Assembly: GCA_029263895.1 (NCBI GenBank)
Contig: JARIDO010000029.1
Coordinates: forward strand, 1 to 64,000
Length of the DNA: 64,000 bases
Source of the DNA: Sporosarcina sp.
Lineage (GTDB): Bacteria > Bacillota > Bacilli > Bacillales_A > Planococcaceae
Direction: 5' to 3'
Shown one piece after another: positions 1-6,855 of this stretch (within the stretch, counting starts at the first letter, position 1; each line of letters opens with the position of its first letter). The notes under the pieces were generated by a model. The model made no database searches. It was not told where the DNA came from and was given only the letters and a program-made list of their open reading frames with translations. A program made the translations under genes and the position numbers.

Positions 1-162
1 ACGAATCATCTCGAGCGACTGAATCAAGAGATCAGAAGACGAGAGCATGTGATTAGAATTTTTCCGAACGATCAATCAGCGTTTCGCCTTCTCGGTGCTG
101 TTTTAATGAATTATGATGAAGAGCAGCATACCAAGTCGCCGATTAAAGTAATTAAGAAGTAA
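1..162 (+). CDS. IS256-family (mutator type) transposase, C-terminal fragment
   Basis: Frame 1 is open from the window edge to a TAA at 160-162 and gives 53 residues. It carries the conserved tail of IS256-type DDE transposases: an N-x-L-E-R-L-N-x-E-I-R-R-R block followed by R-x-F-P-N and a short hydrophobic segment ending in L-G-A-V-L-M. This helix-rich tail lies after the last catalytic acidic residue. The DDE core must lie to the left of the window, so intactness cannot be judged. The putative right terminal inverted repeat follows at about 207-232, so the element ends just before the repeat array. Confidence 0.85.
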   Translation, partial: TNHLERLNQEIRRREHVIRIFPNDQSAFRLLGAVLMNYDEEQHTKSPIKVIKK

Positions 163-206
163 ACTTGCTAAGCCCTATTGAAACAGGGGTGAACACGTCA
201 TAAGGA

Positions 207-232
207 ATTTACACAATATTAAGGACTTGACT
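207..232 (+). repeat. Putative right terminal inverted repeat of the IS256-family element
   Basis: The stretch TTTACACAAT followed by a GGACTT block resembles IS256-family right ends, which run TTTACACAAT...GGACTTTATC. It sits 45 bp after the transposase stop, as expected. The exact last base and the 8-bp target duplication (probably starting near 233) need the left end, which is outside the window. Confidence 0.6.
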
Positions 233-403
233 CTTTTACGGGCGATTCAACACTCTTTTCGGGCGCGCGAACATATTTACGGGCGTTTCAACACAGTTTT
301 CGGGCGCGCGAACACTTTTACGCGGGCGATTCATCACAGTTTTCGGGCGCGCGAACACTTTTACAGGCGTTTCATCACTCTTTTCGGGCGCGCGCGGGCA
401 CAA
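233..403. repeat. Phased intergenic repeat array A (8 units of 20-22 bp)
   Basis: Eight units of two alternating kinds: TTTTACGGGCGATTCAACAC-like and TTTTCGGGCGCGCGAACAC-like. The GGGCG core starts at 240, 261, 281, 302, 324, 345, 365 (as AGGCG) and 386, so spacing is 20-22 bp, about two helical turns. It lies between the IS end and the convergent fapA-like gene. Two other arrays with the same period but diverged sequence occur in this window. Function unknown. Confidence 0.85.
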
Positions 404-414
404 TCTTCCAACAC

Positions 415-445
415 AAACCCCTCCACTGCCTCAGTGGAGGGGTTT
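415..445. terminator. Hairpin terminator after the fapA-like gene
   Basis: Perfect 14-bp stem AAACCCCTCCACTG / CAGTGGAGGGGTTT with a 3-nt loop, touching the stop codon of the minus-strand gene. The T-run on the minus side is short (GGGGTTTGTG), so termination may be imperfect. Confidence 0.75.
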
Positions 446-1410
446 CATATAACTAACTCACCGTGTTCATCTAATCGTGCGTGGACGCCCAGTTGTTTCT
501 TTAGAAACGTATGTTTTTTGTTACCTATTTGTATTTCGGTTCCACTATGCACTAGGCCGAGTGTGATGCTTCCTTTATTAGACGTGCGCACGACGGTTTT
601 CACACCGTTCTGACAGCCTACTTCTTGTAGTGATATTTTGTCCATTGCACTAACTTCACCACCTCGGCAAACACCTGATAGCGTTACGTTTTGTTGTGCA
701 CAAACGATGCAATGGAATGCACCTTTAGTTGTTATATGGATGTCACCATTACTATAAAGCGCGCTATTCACTGCGTAAGGTATCGTTAATTGTGATTTTA
801 GGGTGTCGCGTATGTTGTGCGTATTAACCAAACGGCGTCCTTCTAATAATAAACTTTCAAAATCATGCAAGCTTATTTGATGTTTAGTAACCGGATTTAT
901 TAATGCGTTGTATAGCTTTTCTGCGAGACTACTCCATTCTTGCGACAGAATTCCAGATTTATTTTTAACCTTCTGGATGAATTCTTTTATGAGTTGTAAA
1001 CAGCTTGGATAAAAATCGATGAGTACTACTTTGTATGGTAAGAAAGAATTGCAATTCATCGTTGCAGTTTGTATTTTTCGCAACTCTTTAATGATCGCTT
1101 GGACAATTCCGATTAACTCTTCTGTACATCTGTTCTTTTCTCCTACGACAATGGTTGAGGAAAAAACGTTATCTTCAATTTTGATTGACTGCGTTGCATG
1201 TAACGTCGCCTTAGAGACATTGCCATTCACTTTAATTTGTCCGGTTGCTCCAACAAACATAGAGGGTTGTATGCTTCCATCAATTTGAACGTTACCGCTA
1301 TAGCGAATATTACCACTTTCGAGATTTACGTCTCCACAATGTTGAAGGTATTCTCTATGTAATAGAATTGTACTGCTATTAAATTGACTTTCTTCAATTG
1401 TTTCAATCAT
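445..1410 (-). CDS. FapA-like DUF342 family protein
   Basis: 321 residues. Two stretches of short beta-repeats (about residues 25-100 and 210-310) with recurring G-D-V/N-G-N-V patterns match the right-handed beta-helix of DUF342/FapA proteins. An alpha-helical stretch, probably a coiled coil, lies between them. FapA relatives are linked to polar flagellar assembly or polymer-associated surfaces, but no flagellar gene is near here. It is shorter than typical FapA (about 450-680 residues) and seems to lack the N-terminal domain. I chose the ATG at 1410 because AGAGGTG precedes it. The open frame extends to 1506, but that extension runs into the terminator of the upstream gene. An ATG at 1467 is a weaker alternative. 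Confidence 0.7.
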   Translation of the reverse strand: MIETIEESQFNSSTILLHREYLQHCGDVNLESGNIRYSGNVQIDGSIQPSMFVGATGQIKVNGNVSKATLHATQSIKIEDNVFSSTIVVGEKNRCTEELIGIVQAIIKELRKIQTATMNCNSFLPYKVVLIDFYPSCLQLIKEFIQKVKNKSGILSQEWSSLAEKLYNALINPVTKHQISLHDFESLLLEGRRLVNTHNIRDTLKSQLTIPYAVNSALYSNGDIHITTKGAFHCIVCAQQNVTLSGVCRGGEVSAMDKISLQEVGCQNGVKTVVRTSNKGSITLGLVHSGTEIQIGNKKHTFLKKQLGVHARLDEHGELVI

Positions 1411-1500
1411 AAATTCACCTCTAAAGAGCGCTTTTTTAAAAAACTCAATCCAATCTATTTCTAACATGTTAGTTACCCTTATTTGTAATTTTCTAAACAA

Positions 1501-1532
1501 AAACATGCCCTGATTAAAATCAGAGCATGTTT
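1501..1532 (-). terminator. Terminator of the siderophore/heme operon
   Basis: Near-perfect 15-bp stem AAACATGCCCTGATT / AATCAGAGCATGTTT with one mismatch, followed on the minus strand by T-rich sequence. It lies just downstream of the heme monooxygenase gene. Confidence 0.8.
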
Positions 1533-1535
1533 TTG

Positions 1536-1844
1536 CTATTTTTGAAGCTTTACTTCATATACATTTTGCATTGTTTCAATGATAAATTCTGGTTTTGGTT
1601 TTCCAGCGTTAGCCTTGTGACCCGCTATATGTTCGGGGCTTTTTTCCCACCGCTTCCAACTTTCTTCAGAATCCCATTGCACTATTATCAATACTTCTTC
1701 GTCACCGCGACGCACTTTCTTCACTAACACTTTCAAGTCAATAAAGCCCGTTTGTTTTTCAATTAAACCTTCACCACTAAAACGTTCAACAATTTTTGTT
1801 GAAGAGCCTTCAGTAACTATGATTTTTTTGATTTGATAAAACAT
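1536..1844 (-). CDS. Heme-degrading monooxygenase (IsdG/HmoA family)
   Basis: 102 residues with the antibiotic-biosynthesis monooxygenase (ABM) ferredoxin-like fold. It contains the family signature running V-Q-W-D-S-E-E-S-W then E-H-I-A-G-H-K (about residues 60-82), including the tryptophan and proximal histidine used for heme binding in IsdG-type enzymes. The asparagine found near residue 7 in staphylococcal IsdG is not evident. Such enzymes open the heme ring to release iron in the cytoplasm. The ATG at 1844 overlaps the stop of the upstream binding-protein gene and has AAGGA 7 nt upstream, so it is translated as the last gene of the Fur-controlled operon. Reductase partner unknown. Confidence 0.85.
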   Translation of the reverse strand: MFYQIKKIIVTEGSSTKIVERFSGEGLIEKQTGFIDLKVLVKKVRRGDEEVLIIVQWDSEESWKRWEKSPEHIAGHKANAGKPKPEFIIETMQNVYEVKLQK

Positions 1845-1845
1845 T

Positions 1846-2796
1846 TTAGAGTCCTTCTTCAACTTCTTTAATCATTTCTTTCATTGATTGAAGTCCGCCA
1901 CCTGATAGGTACCAGTATTCAGCATTTAAATAAACGACTTTACCATTTTTATATGCATTTGTCTTTTTCACTAATTCGTTTTCAATTGAATCTTTAGCGC
2001 TTGCCCCACCACCAATTGCTGCGTCACGATCGACAACAAACATGACGTCAGGGTTTGTTTCTAAAATGTATTCGAATGTAACGTTTTGACCATGCGTTGA
2101 AATCTCAATTTTCTCGTCAGCTGGTTTGAAACCAAATACGTCATGAACAAGGCCAAAACGAGATTTAGGACCGAAAGCACTTACTTTTCCTTCACTACCA
2201 AGAATAATTAATGCTTTTGAATCGATTGACGATGTTTTTTCTTTAATCGATGCAACTTGCTTATCTACTTCTGCTAGCTCATCTTTCATTTCATCTTTTT
2301 TATCAAAAACATCTGCGATAATACCCATATTTGTTTTAAATGATTCCATGTAATTAGCTGTATCTACAGCAATAAAAATTGTCGGTGCAATTTCGCTAAA
2401 CTGGTCATACAAATCACGTTGACGACCAGAAATGAAAATTACATCTGGCTTCATTGCATGGATTACTTCAAAATCAGGTTCTTTCAAGCTACCAAGGTTT
2501 TCATACTTCTCATCTTCATACTTTGATAAGTAGCCAGGTACATTTGCTTGTGGTAGTCCAGCTACTTCCACACCTAATTCATCAAGTGTATCAAGAGTTC
2601 CAAAATCGAATACTGCTACTTTTCCCGGATTTTTCGGTACTTCTGTTTCACCTAGTTCATGTTTTACTACGATTGTTTTCGCTTCTTCTGGTTTATCAGC
2701 ATTTGGTGATTCAGGTTGCTTTTCATTTTTCCCGCCACATGCTACTAGTACAGCCATTAGTGCAACTAACATCAATGTCATTGTAATTTTTCTCAT
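1846..2796 (-). CDS. yclQ: Siderophore ABC transporter substrate-binding lipoprotein (YclQ/FatB-like)
   Basis: 316 residues. The signal peptide ends in lipobox L-V-A-C with the lipidated cysteine at residue 20, followed by a charged linker and a two-lobed cluster A-II (FecB/periplasmic binding) fold. The D-x-G-x-L-D-T-L region and the C-terminal W-Y-L-S-G-G-G match the petrobactin/catecholate-binding YclQ-FatB-CeuE group. It captures ferric siderophore outside the membrane and delivers it to the YclN/YclO permeases. Start chosen at the ATG at 2796 with GAGG upstream; an ATG 9 nt earlier overlaps that ribosome site. Fourth gene of the operon. The ligand (petrobactin, a catecholate or heme) is not determined by sequence. 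Confidence 0.85.
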   Translation of the reverse strand: MRKITMTLMLVALMAVLVACGGKNEKQPESPNADKPEEAKTIVVKHELGETEVPKNPGKVAVFDFGTLDTLDELGVEVAGLPQANVPGYLSKYEDEKYENLGSLKEPDFEVIHAMKPDVIFISGRQRDLYDQFSEIAPTIFIAVDTANYMESFKTNMGIIADVFDKKDEMKDELAEVDKQVASIKEKTSSIDSKALIILGSEGKVSAFGPKSRFGLVHDVFGFKPADEKIEISTHGQNVTFEYILETNPDVMFVVDRDAAIGGGASAKDSIENELVKKTNAYKNGKVVYLNAEYWYLSGGGLQSMKEMIKEVEEGL

Positions 2797-2814
2797 CAAT
2801 ACCATCCTCTTTTT

Positions 2815-3576
2815 TTATGAATTAAAGTACACACATATTCTGCAATCTTTCATCTGCTTAATAGGTATATCCATATCGTATATATCTTTTAACGCCTCAG
2901 AAGTAATAATGTCATTTGTCGGTCCGTCTTTTACAACAATTCCATTTTTCAAAGCAACAATTCGATCAGAGTAGACCGATGCAAAGTTAATATCATGTAA
3001 CACAATGACAACTGTTTTACCTAACTCGTCCACGAGTCGTCTCAAAATTTTCATGATTTGAACTGAATGTTTCATGTCCAAGTTATTGAGCGGTTCATCT
3101 AGCAAAATGTAATCCGTGTCTTGTGCAATTACCATTGCGATAAAAGCACGTTGACGTTGGCCACCCGACAATTCGTCCATGTAGTCATGTTGCATATCCA
3201 TGAGCTCCATATAATTTAACGACTGGTCGATAACTGAGATGTCTTCTGCAGTTAGTCTACCTTTTGAATAGGGAAATCGTCCAAATGAAACGAGTTCTCG
3301 AATTGTTAAACGGACATTCATAAAATTAGATTGCTTCAATATCGATACTTTTTTTGAGAAGTCATTCGACTTCATTTTCCGCGTATCGTTATTGTCTATA
3401 AGCACTTCACCAGTGTCCGCATCTAGTAATCTGCTCACCATTGACAAAAGGGTCGACTTTCCAGCTCCGTTTGGTCCTATGAATGACGTTATTTTCCCGC
3501 GATGAATGTCTACATTGACCTTTTCGACTACCGCTTTTTTTCCATATAACTTAGTCAGTTCTCGGACTTGGATCAT
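2815..3576 (-). CDS. yclP: Siderophore ABC transporter ATP-binding protein (YclP-like)
   Basis: 253 residues with Walker A G-P-N-G-A-G-K-S-T (about residues 34-42), signature L-S-G-G-Q-R-Q-R, Walker B Y-I-L-L-D-E-P and switch histidine V-L-H-D. It is the FecE/FepC-type ATPase driving ferric siderophore uptake. Its ATG overlaps the upstream permease stop in an ATGA arrangement, pointing to translational coupling. Eighteen bases separate its stop from the binding-protein start. Confidence 0.9.
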   Translation of the reverse strand: MIQVRELTKLYGKKAVVEKVNVDIHRGKITSFIGPNGAGKSTLLSMVSRLLDADTGEVLIDNNDTRKMKSNDFSKKVSILKQSNFMNVRLTIRELVSFGRFPYSKGRLTAEDISVIDQSLNYMELMDMQHDYMDELSGGQRQRAFIAMVIAQDTDYILLDEPLNNLDMKHSVQIMKILRRLVDELGKTVVIVLHDINFASVYSDRIVALKNGIVVKDGPTNDIITSEALKDIYDMDIPIKQMKDCRICVYFNS

Positions 3577-4523
3577 GTCGATCGACTCTCCTTTAATAGT
3601 AAGTAGATAAAGTAAATACCGCCGATGAAGTTGATGATGACGCTAAGTGTTGTAGAGAATGAAAATACTCTTTCCACAATCCATTGCCCTCCAACTAATG
3701 CGACGATGCTCATGATTGCCGCGCCCGTTATAAGAATGGAGTGCTTGTATGTGTTAAAAAATTGATACGATAAATTCGCGACAATTAAACCAAAGAATGT
3801 AATCGGCCCAACTAATGCGGTTGAAACAGCAATCAGTACTGAAGACAAAATCAGCATGAGCTTAACGATACGATTATAAGGTACGCCTAGGTTAACAGCG
3901 GTATCGCGTCCAAGTGATAGCACATCAAGGCTGTTCACATGTCTCCAACCAATGACTAAGCATACAATTACAATAATAAGTGCCCACCAAACTAGCTCTC
4001 CACTAACATTGTTAAAACTCGCGAACATCTTATCTTGGACACGCATGAATTCATTTGGATCAATTAATACTTGTAAGAACGTAGAAATACTTCCAAAGAA
4101 AGTGCCTACAATAATTCCTACAAGTAATAAGAAGTAAATCGGTCGCTTTCCTGACTTGAATAAAAATTGATACAATATTAAGGCAAACAATACCATTGTT
4201 CCAACAGACAATATGAAATTCACTTGTTTATTCACAACTGTAATATGGGCAGAGCCAAGAAAGAAAATCATAACGGTTTGTAATAATAAGTACAGCGAAT
4301 CTAGCCCCATAATACTTGGTGTTAGAATTCGATTATGTGTAATCGTTTGGAATATAACAGTTGAGTAGGCAATCGCGACGCCAGTTAAAGCCATCGCTAA
4401 CACCTTTATCGCCCTACGTGGTAGCGCATAGTCGAAACTGCCATTTAAACCTTGAAATAGATATAGTCCACAAAAAACAATTGCAATGATTAAAAGGATG
4501 AGTAGTTTTCTAGAATTACGCAT
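3573..4523 (-). CDS. yclO: Siderophore ABC transporter permease (YclO-like)
   Basis: 316 residues, FecCD/BtuC-type permease with about nine or ten hydrophobic segments and the cytoplasmic coupling region G-V-P-Y-N-R-I-V-K (about residue 220). The motif F-G-L-I-V-A-N-L occurs near residue 255. The ATG at 4523 overlaps the previous permease gene by 8 nt and has GGAGG upstream. It pairs with YclN as a heterodimeric membrane channel. Confidence 0.9.
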   Translation of the reverse strand: MRNSRKLLILLIIAIVFCGLYLFQGLNGSFDYALPRRAIKVLAMALTGVAIAYSTVIFQTITHNRILTPSIMGLDSLYLLLQTVMIFFLGSAHITVVNKQVNFILSVGTMVLFALILYQFLFKSGKRPIYFLLLVGIIVGTFFGSISTFLQVLIDPNEFMRVQDKMFASFNNVSGELVWWALIIVIVCLVIGWRHVNSLDVLSLGRDTAVNLGVPYNRIVKLMLILSSVLIAVSTALVGPITFFGLIVANLSYQFFNTYKHSILITGAAIMSIVALVGGQWIVERVFSFSTTLSVIINFIGGIYFIYLLLKESRST

Positions 4524-5466
4524 AGGCTTTCCTCCTAAACAATAAATAGAGGAATATTCCACTGCCGATAACTCCCACCATTAGACTAATTGAAATTTCA
4601 TACGGATAAATTAGAACTCTTCCTAATATGTCGCAAATCAACAAGAAGATTGCGCCAAGTAAAGCCGTATGCGGTAACGTCTTTTGTAAATGATCTCCTT
4701 TAAAAATCGATACGATATTCGGGATAATTAACCCAAGGAACGGAATCATACCAACCGTCAATACGACTGTCGTTGTTACAAGCGCAACAAGGATCAAACC
4801 GATATTAACGATACGTTTATAAGCAAGCCCTAAGTTTTTAGAGAAATCCTCACCCATTCCCGCAACTGTAAAGCGATTCGCGTACAAATAAGTGATGATT
4901 AGCACTGGGATGCTTATATAGAGAAGTTCATAACGCCCTTTCATGATCATCGAAAAATCACCTTGCAGCCAAGCTGACATATTCTGAATGACATCCGCTT
5001 TATATGCAAAAAATGTTGCAATAGACGATAGTATATTACCGAACATGAGTCCAACGAGTGGAATAAAAATGGCGTCCTTGAATTTGATACGGTCAAGGAT
5101 TTGCATGAATAGCAGCGTGCCGGCAAGCGCAAATGCAAAAGCGACAACCATTTTCTCAATTGTGGAAGCGTTCGTAAATAATAGCATCGACACTAAAATC
5201 CCAAGTCGAGTTGCATCCAACGTTCCCGCCGTTGTCGGAGAAACAAACTTATTTCTACTAAGTTGCTGCATTATTAAACCGGCAATGCTCATGCCAGCTC
5301 CTGCAAGCAAAATAGCTACAAGTCTTGGTAAACGACTAATCAGGAAAATTTCAGTTTCTTCGGATTGAAAGTCAAACAAATCCATCGGTGTGATATGGCT
5401 CACTCCTACAAACAATGAGAGGAATGAAAGGCTAATAGTGGCAATAATCAAATAGCGTATTTTCAT
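4516..5466 (-). CDS. yclN: Siderophore ABC transporter permease (YclN-like)
   Basis: 316 residues, FecCD family. It has an N-terminal membrane segment, then R-L-P-R-L-V-A-I-L-L-A-G-A-G (about residues 48-61), the conserved entry to TM2 of BtuC-type permeases, and F-L-G-L-I-I-P-N near residue 245. First gene of the operon, directly downstream of a strong promoter framed by Fur boxes. The start is the ATG at 5466 with a modest GGGG ribosome site; an in-frame TTG 18 nt upstream is less likely. Confidence 0.9.
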   Translation of the reverse strand: MKIRYLIIATISLSFLSLFVGVSHITPMDLFDFQSEETEIFLISRLPRLVAILLAGAGMSIAGLIMQQLSRNKFVSPTTAGTLDATRLGILVSMLLFTNASTIEKMVVAFAFALAGTLLFMQILDRIKFKDAIFIPLVGLMFGNILSSIATFFAYKADVIQNMSAWLQGDFSMIMKGRYELLYISIPVLIITYLYANRFTVAGMGEDFSKNLGLAYKRIVNIGLILVALVTTTVVLTVGMIPFLGLIIPNIVSIFKGDHLQKTLPHTALLGAIFLLICDILGRVLIYPYEISISLMVGVIGSGIFLYLLFRRKAYA

Positions 5467-5516
5467 GGGAAACCCCGATATCAAATAATATTTGCAACTA
5501 ACGATAGGAAGTTAAT

Positions 5517-5598
5517 TGAAAACTGTTATCATTTAGCTACAAATTAAAGTATAGCAGGATAAAAAACACTGTCAATGAATAACTGAAAATGATTCTCA
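5517..5598 (-). promoter_or_regulatory. Fur-controlled promoter of the yclNOPQ-hmo operon
   Basis: On the minus strand there is a perfect -35 TTGACA (5570-5575), a 16-bp spacer and -10 TATACT (5548-5553). A Fur box TGAAAATGATTCTCA (5584-5598) lies just upstream and matches the 7-1-7 consensus at 12 of 14 defined positions. A weaker one, TGAAAACTGTTATCA (5517-5531, 11 of 14), lies just downstream of the start site. Iron-loaded Fur would be expected to bracket and shut the promoter. Confidence 0.8.
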
Positions 5599-5707
5599 AT
5601 TAGGAATTAAGTTATATAACATTTGCTTTTTTCTGTCATAACGTTATCTCTAATCACTCTTTTGCGAGTACATACCGCTTTTAATTCTATCCAAAAGAAA
5701 AAACACC

Positions 5708-5727
5708 GAAAGAGTACACACTCTCTC
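5708..5727 (-). terminator. Terminator of the DUF6612-like lipoprotein gene
   Basis: Stem GAAAGAGT / ACTCTCTC with an ACAC loop and one mismatch. On the minus strand it is followed by GGTGTTTTTTCTTTT. It sits 22 bp past the stop codon. Confidence 0.6.
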
Positions 5728-5748
5728 AATGTTCAAACCCCGCATCAT

Positions 5749-6627
5749 TTATTCATTCATCAACGAAGAAACATCAACTGCATTATCTAGTACTTCCTGC
5801 GGGACCTCAATCTTATCAATTTTATTAATCTTCGAGATTTCTGCAGTCATCTTTTGAATCATATGCATCTCTTCCCCATCAATATCTGCAGTTAAGTCCA
5901 AATCCATATTAAATGAGTTTGTATGAAACGTCTTTTTATCGATGAAGATTTCATAGTAAACACTTTTAACATTCATGCTCTCTAATATGTCTTCGCCACC
6001 TTCTTCAAGATTCATTTCAGGTGGCATGTTGTCTGAGGCAACTTCTTTAAACAATTCATTAAACTTTTCCCCTGATGCTTTTATAGAAAGAATGTATTCA
6101 TCATCCGTTTGCTCGAACTTAAATTCATCTGCGAACTTTTGGAACATGCTCATATCTATTGTCGGACTAGCTCCGCCTGACATTTGGGTGATCATTTCCT
6201 CATTCATTTCAGTCGGCATCATTAACCATTGATTATTTTCTACCTCATACATGAAAAATCCTTTATCAGTCGCATAAATCTCACTATCTATAGCGCCTAA
6301 CTCTGACATATCCATTGTCATTTTTTGATATATCGCCATCGGTTCAATGATCAAGTCCATATCCATTTTCGTGTTACTATTCATATTAACGTCTTGACTC
6401 GGAATTTCAATTTTATGATTGATGTTCATTTTCGCATGCAGACTTTTTTGACTTTCAGAAGCTTCCATCGCCTTCACATACACTTCTTTTGCCGTCATGC
6501 CACTTTCATTTTGGACCTTTTCCGGTTTTCCTGTTTCAGTGTTCTTTTTTGGTTCTGCTGGTGCATTACACGCTGTTAGAACGACAAGCAATAGACCTAT
6601 TGCTAAACCTTTCACCCAATTGCTCAT
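5749..6627 (-). CDS. Lipoprotein, DUF6612/LppX-like
   Basis: 292 residues. A signal peptide with lipobox L-T-A-C (lipid cysteine at residue 20) is followed by a low-complexity polar linker and a long beta-rich, Met- and Glu-rich domain. That domain resembles DUF6612 proteins and other LolA/LppX-fold lipoproteins. A characteristic pattern is repeated M-D-M-D/M-T-M-D-M strands around residues 85-110. These proteins sit on the outer face of the membrane. A role in binding lipid or in cell-wall assembly is only inferred from the fold. GGGAGAG precedes the ATG. It is monocistronic, divergent from the ABC exporter. Confidence 0.7.
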   Translation of the reverse strand: MSNWVKGLAIGLLLVVLTACNAPAEPKKNTETGKPEKVQNESGMTAKEVYVKAMEASESQKSLHAKMNINHKIEIPSQDVNMNSNTKMDMDLIIEPMAIYQKMTMDMSELGAIDSEIYATDKGFFMYEVENNQWLMMPTEMNEEMITQMSGGASPTIDMSMFQKFADEFKFEQTDDEYILSIKASGEKFNELFKEVASDNMPPEMNLEEGGEDILESMNVKSVYYEIFIDKKTFHTNSFNMDLDLTADIDGEEMHMIQKMTAEISKINKIDKIEVPQEVLDNAVDVSSLMNE

Positions 6628-6751
6628 ATGTATCTCTCCCTTTCAACAACTACTTTTAATTCTTCCTTATCATACGGTTCAAGGCTAGTTAAGTTCCAAT
6701 TAATTTACTCTATTCTAAAAGATGCTTCGTTTCACCCAGTTCTATATATTG

Positions 6752-6763
6752 GTTCCATGGAAC
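6752..6763. promoter_or_regulatory. Perfect palindrome, possible operator upstream of the ABC exporter
   Basis: GTTCCATGGAAC is a 12-bp perfect palindrome in the 228-bp divergent spacer, 93 bp before the exporter start codon. It could be an operator for a dimeric repressor. No assigned regulator. Confidence 0.3.
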
Positions 6764-6855
6764 TGCTTAATACATTTAATTTAAATAACGACTATCGTTT
6801 TATTTTCACAAATCAGATATACTTGCATGTAGCAACTTAAAGGAGATTCTTAACT

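Noticed and set aside
233..403. CRISPR array
   Set aside because: The units are 20-22 bp with no unique 30-40 bp spacers and no cas genes are seen.
227..613. 128-codon plus-strand ORF across array A
   Set aside because: It begins in the IS end, has no ribosome site, is driven by the 21-bp (7-codon) repeat period and its second half is antisense to the fapA-like gene.
1411..1506. N-terminal extension of the FapA-like gene
   Set aside because: The extension runs over the terminator hairpin of the operon upstream and the ATG at 1410 has a good ribosome site. The ATG at 1467 remains possible.
4988..5368. 126-codon plus-strand ORF inside yclN
   Set aside because: Antisense shadow of a membrane permease gene, with no ribosome site and no recognisable domain.
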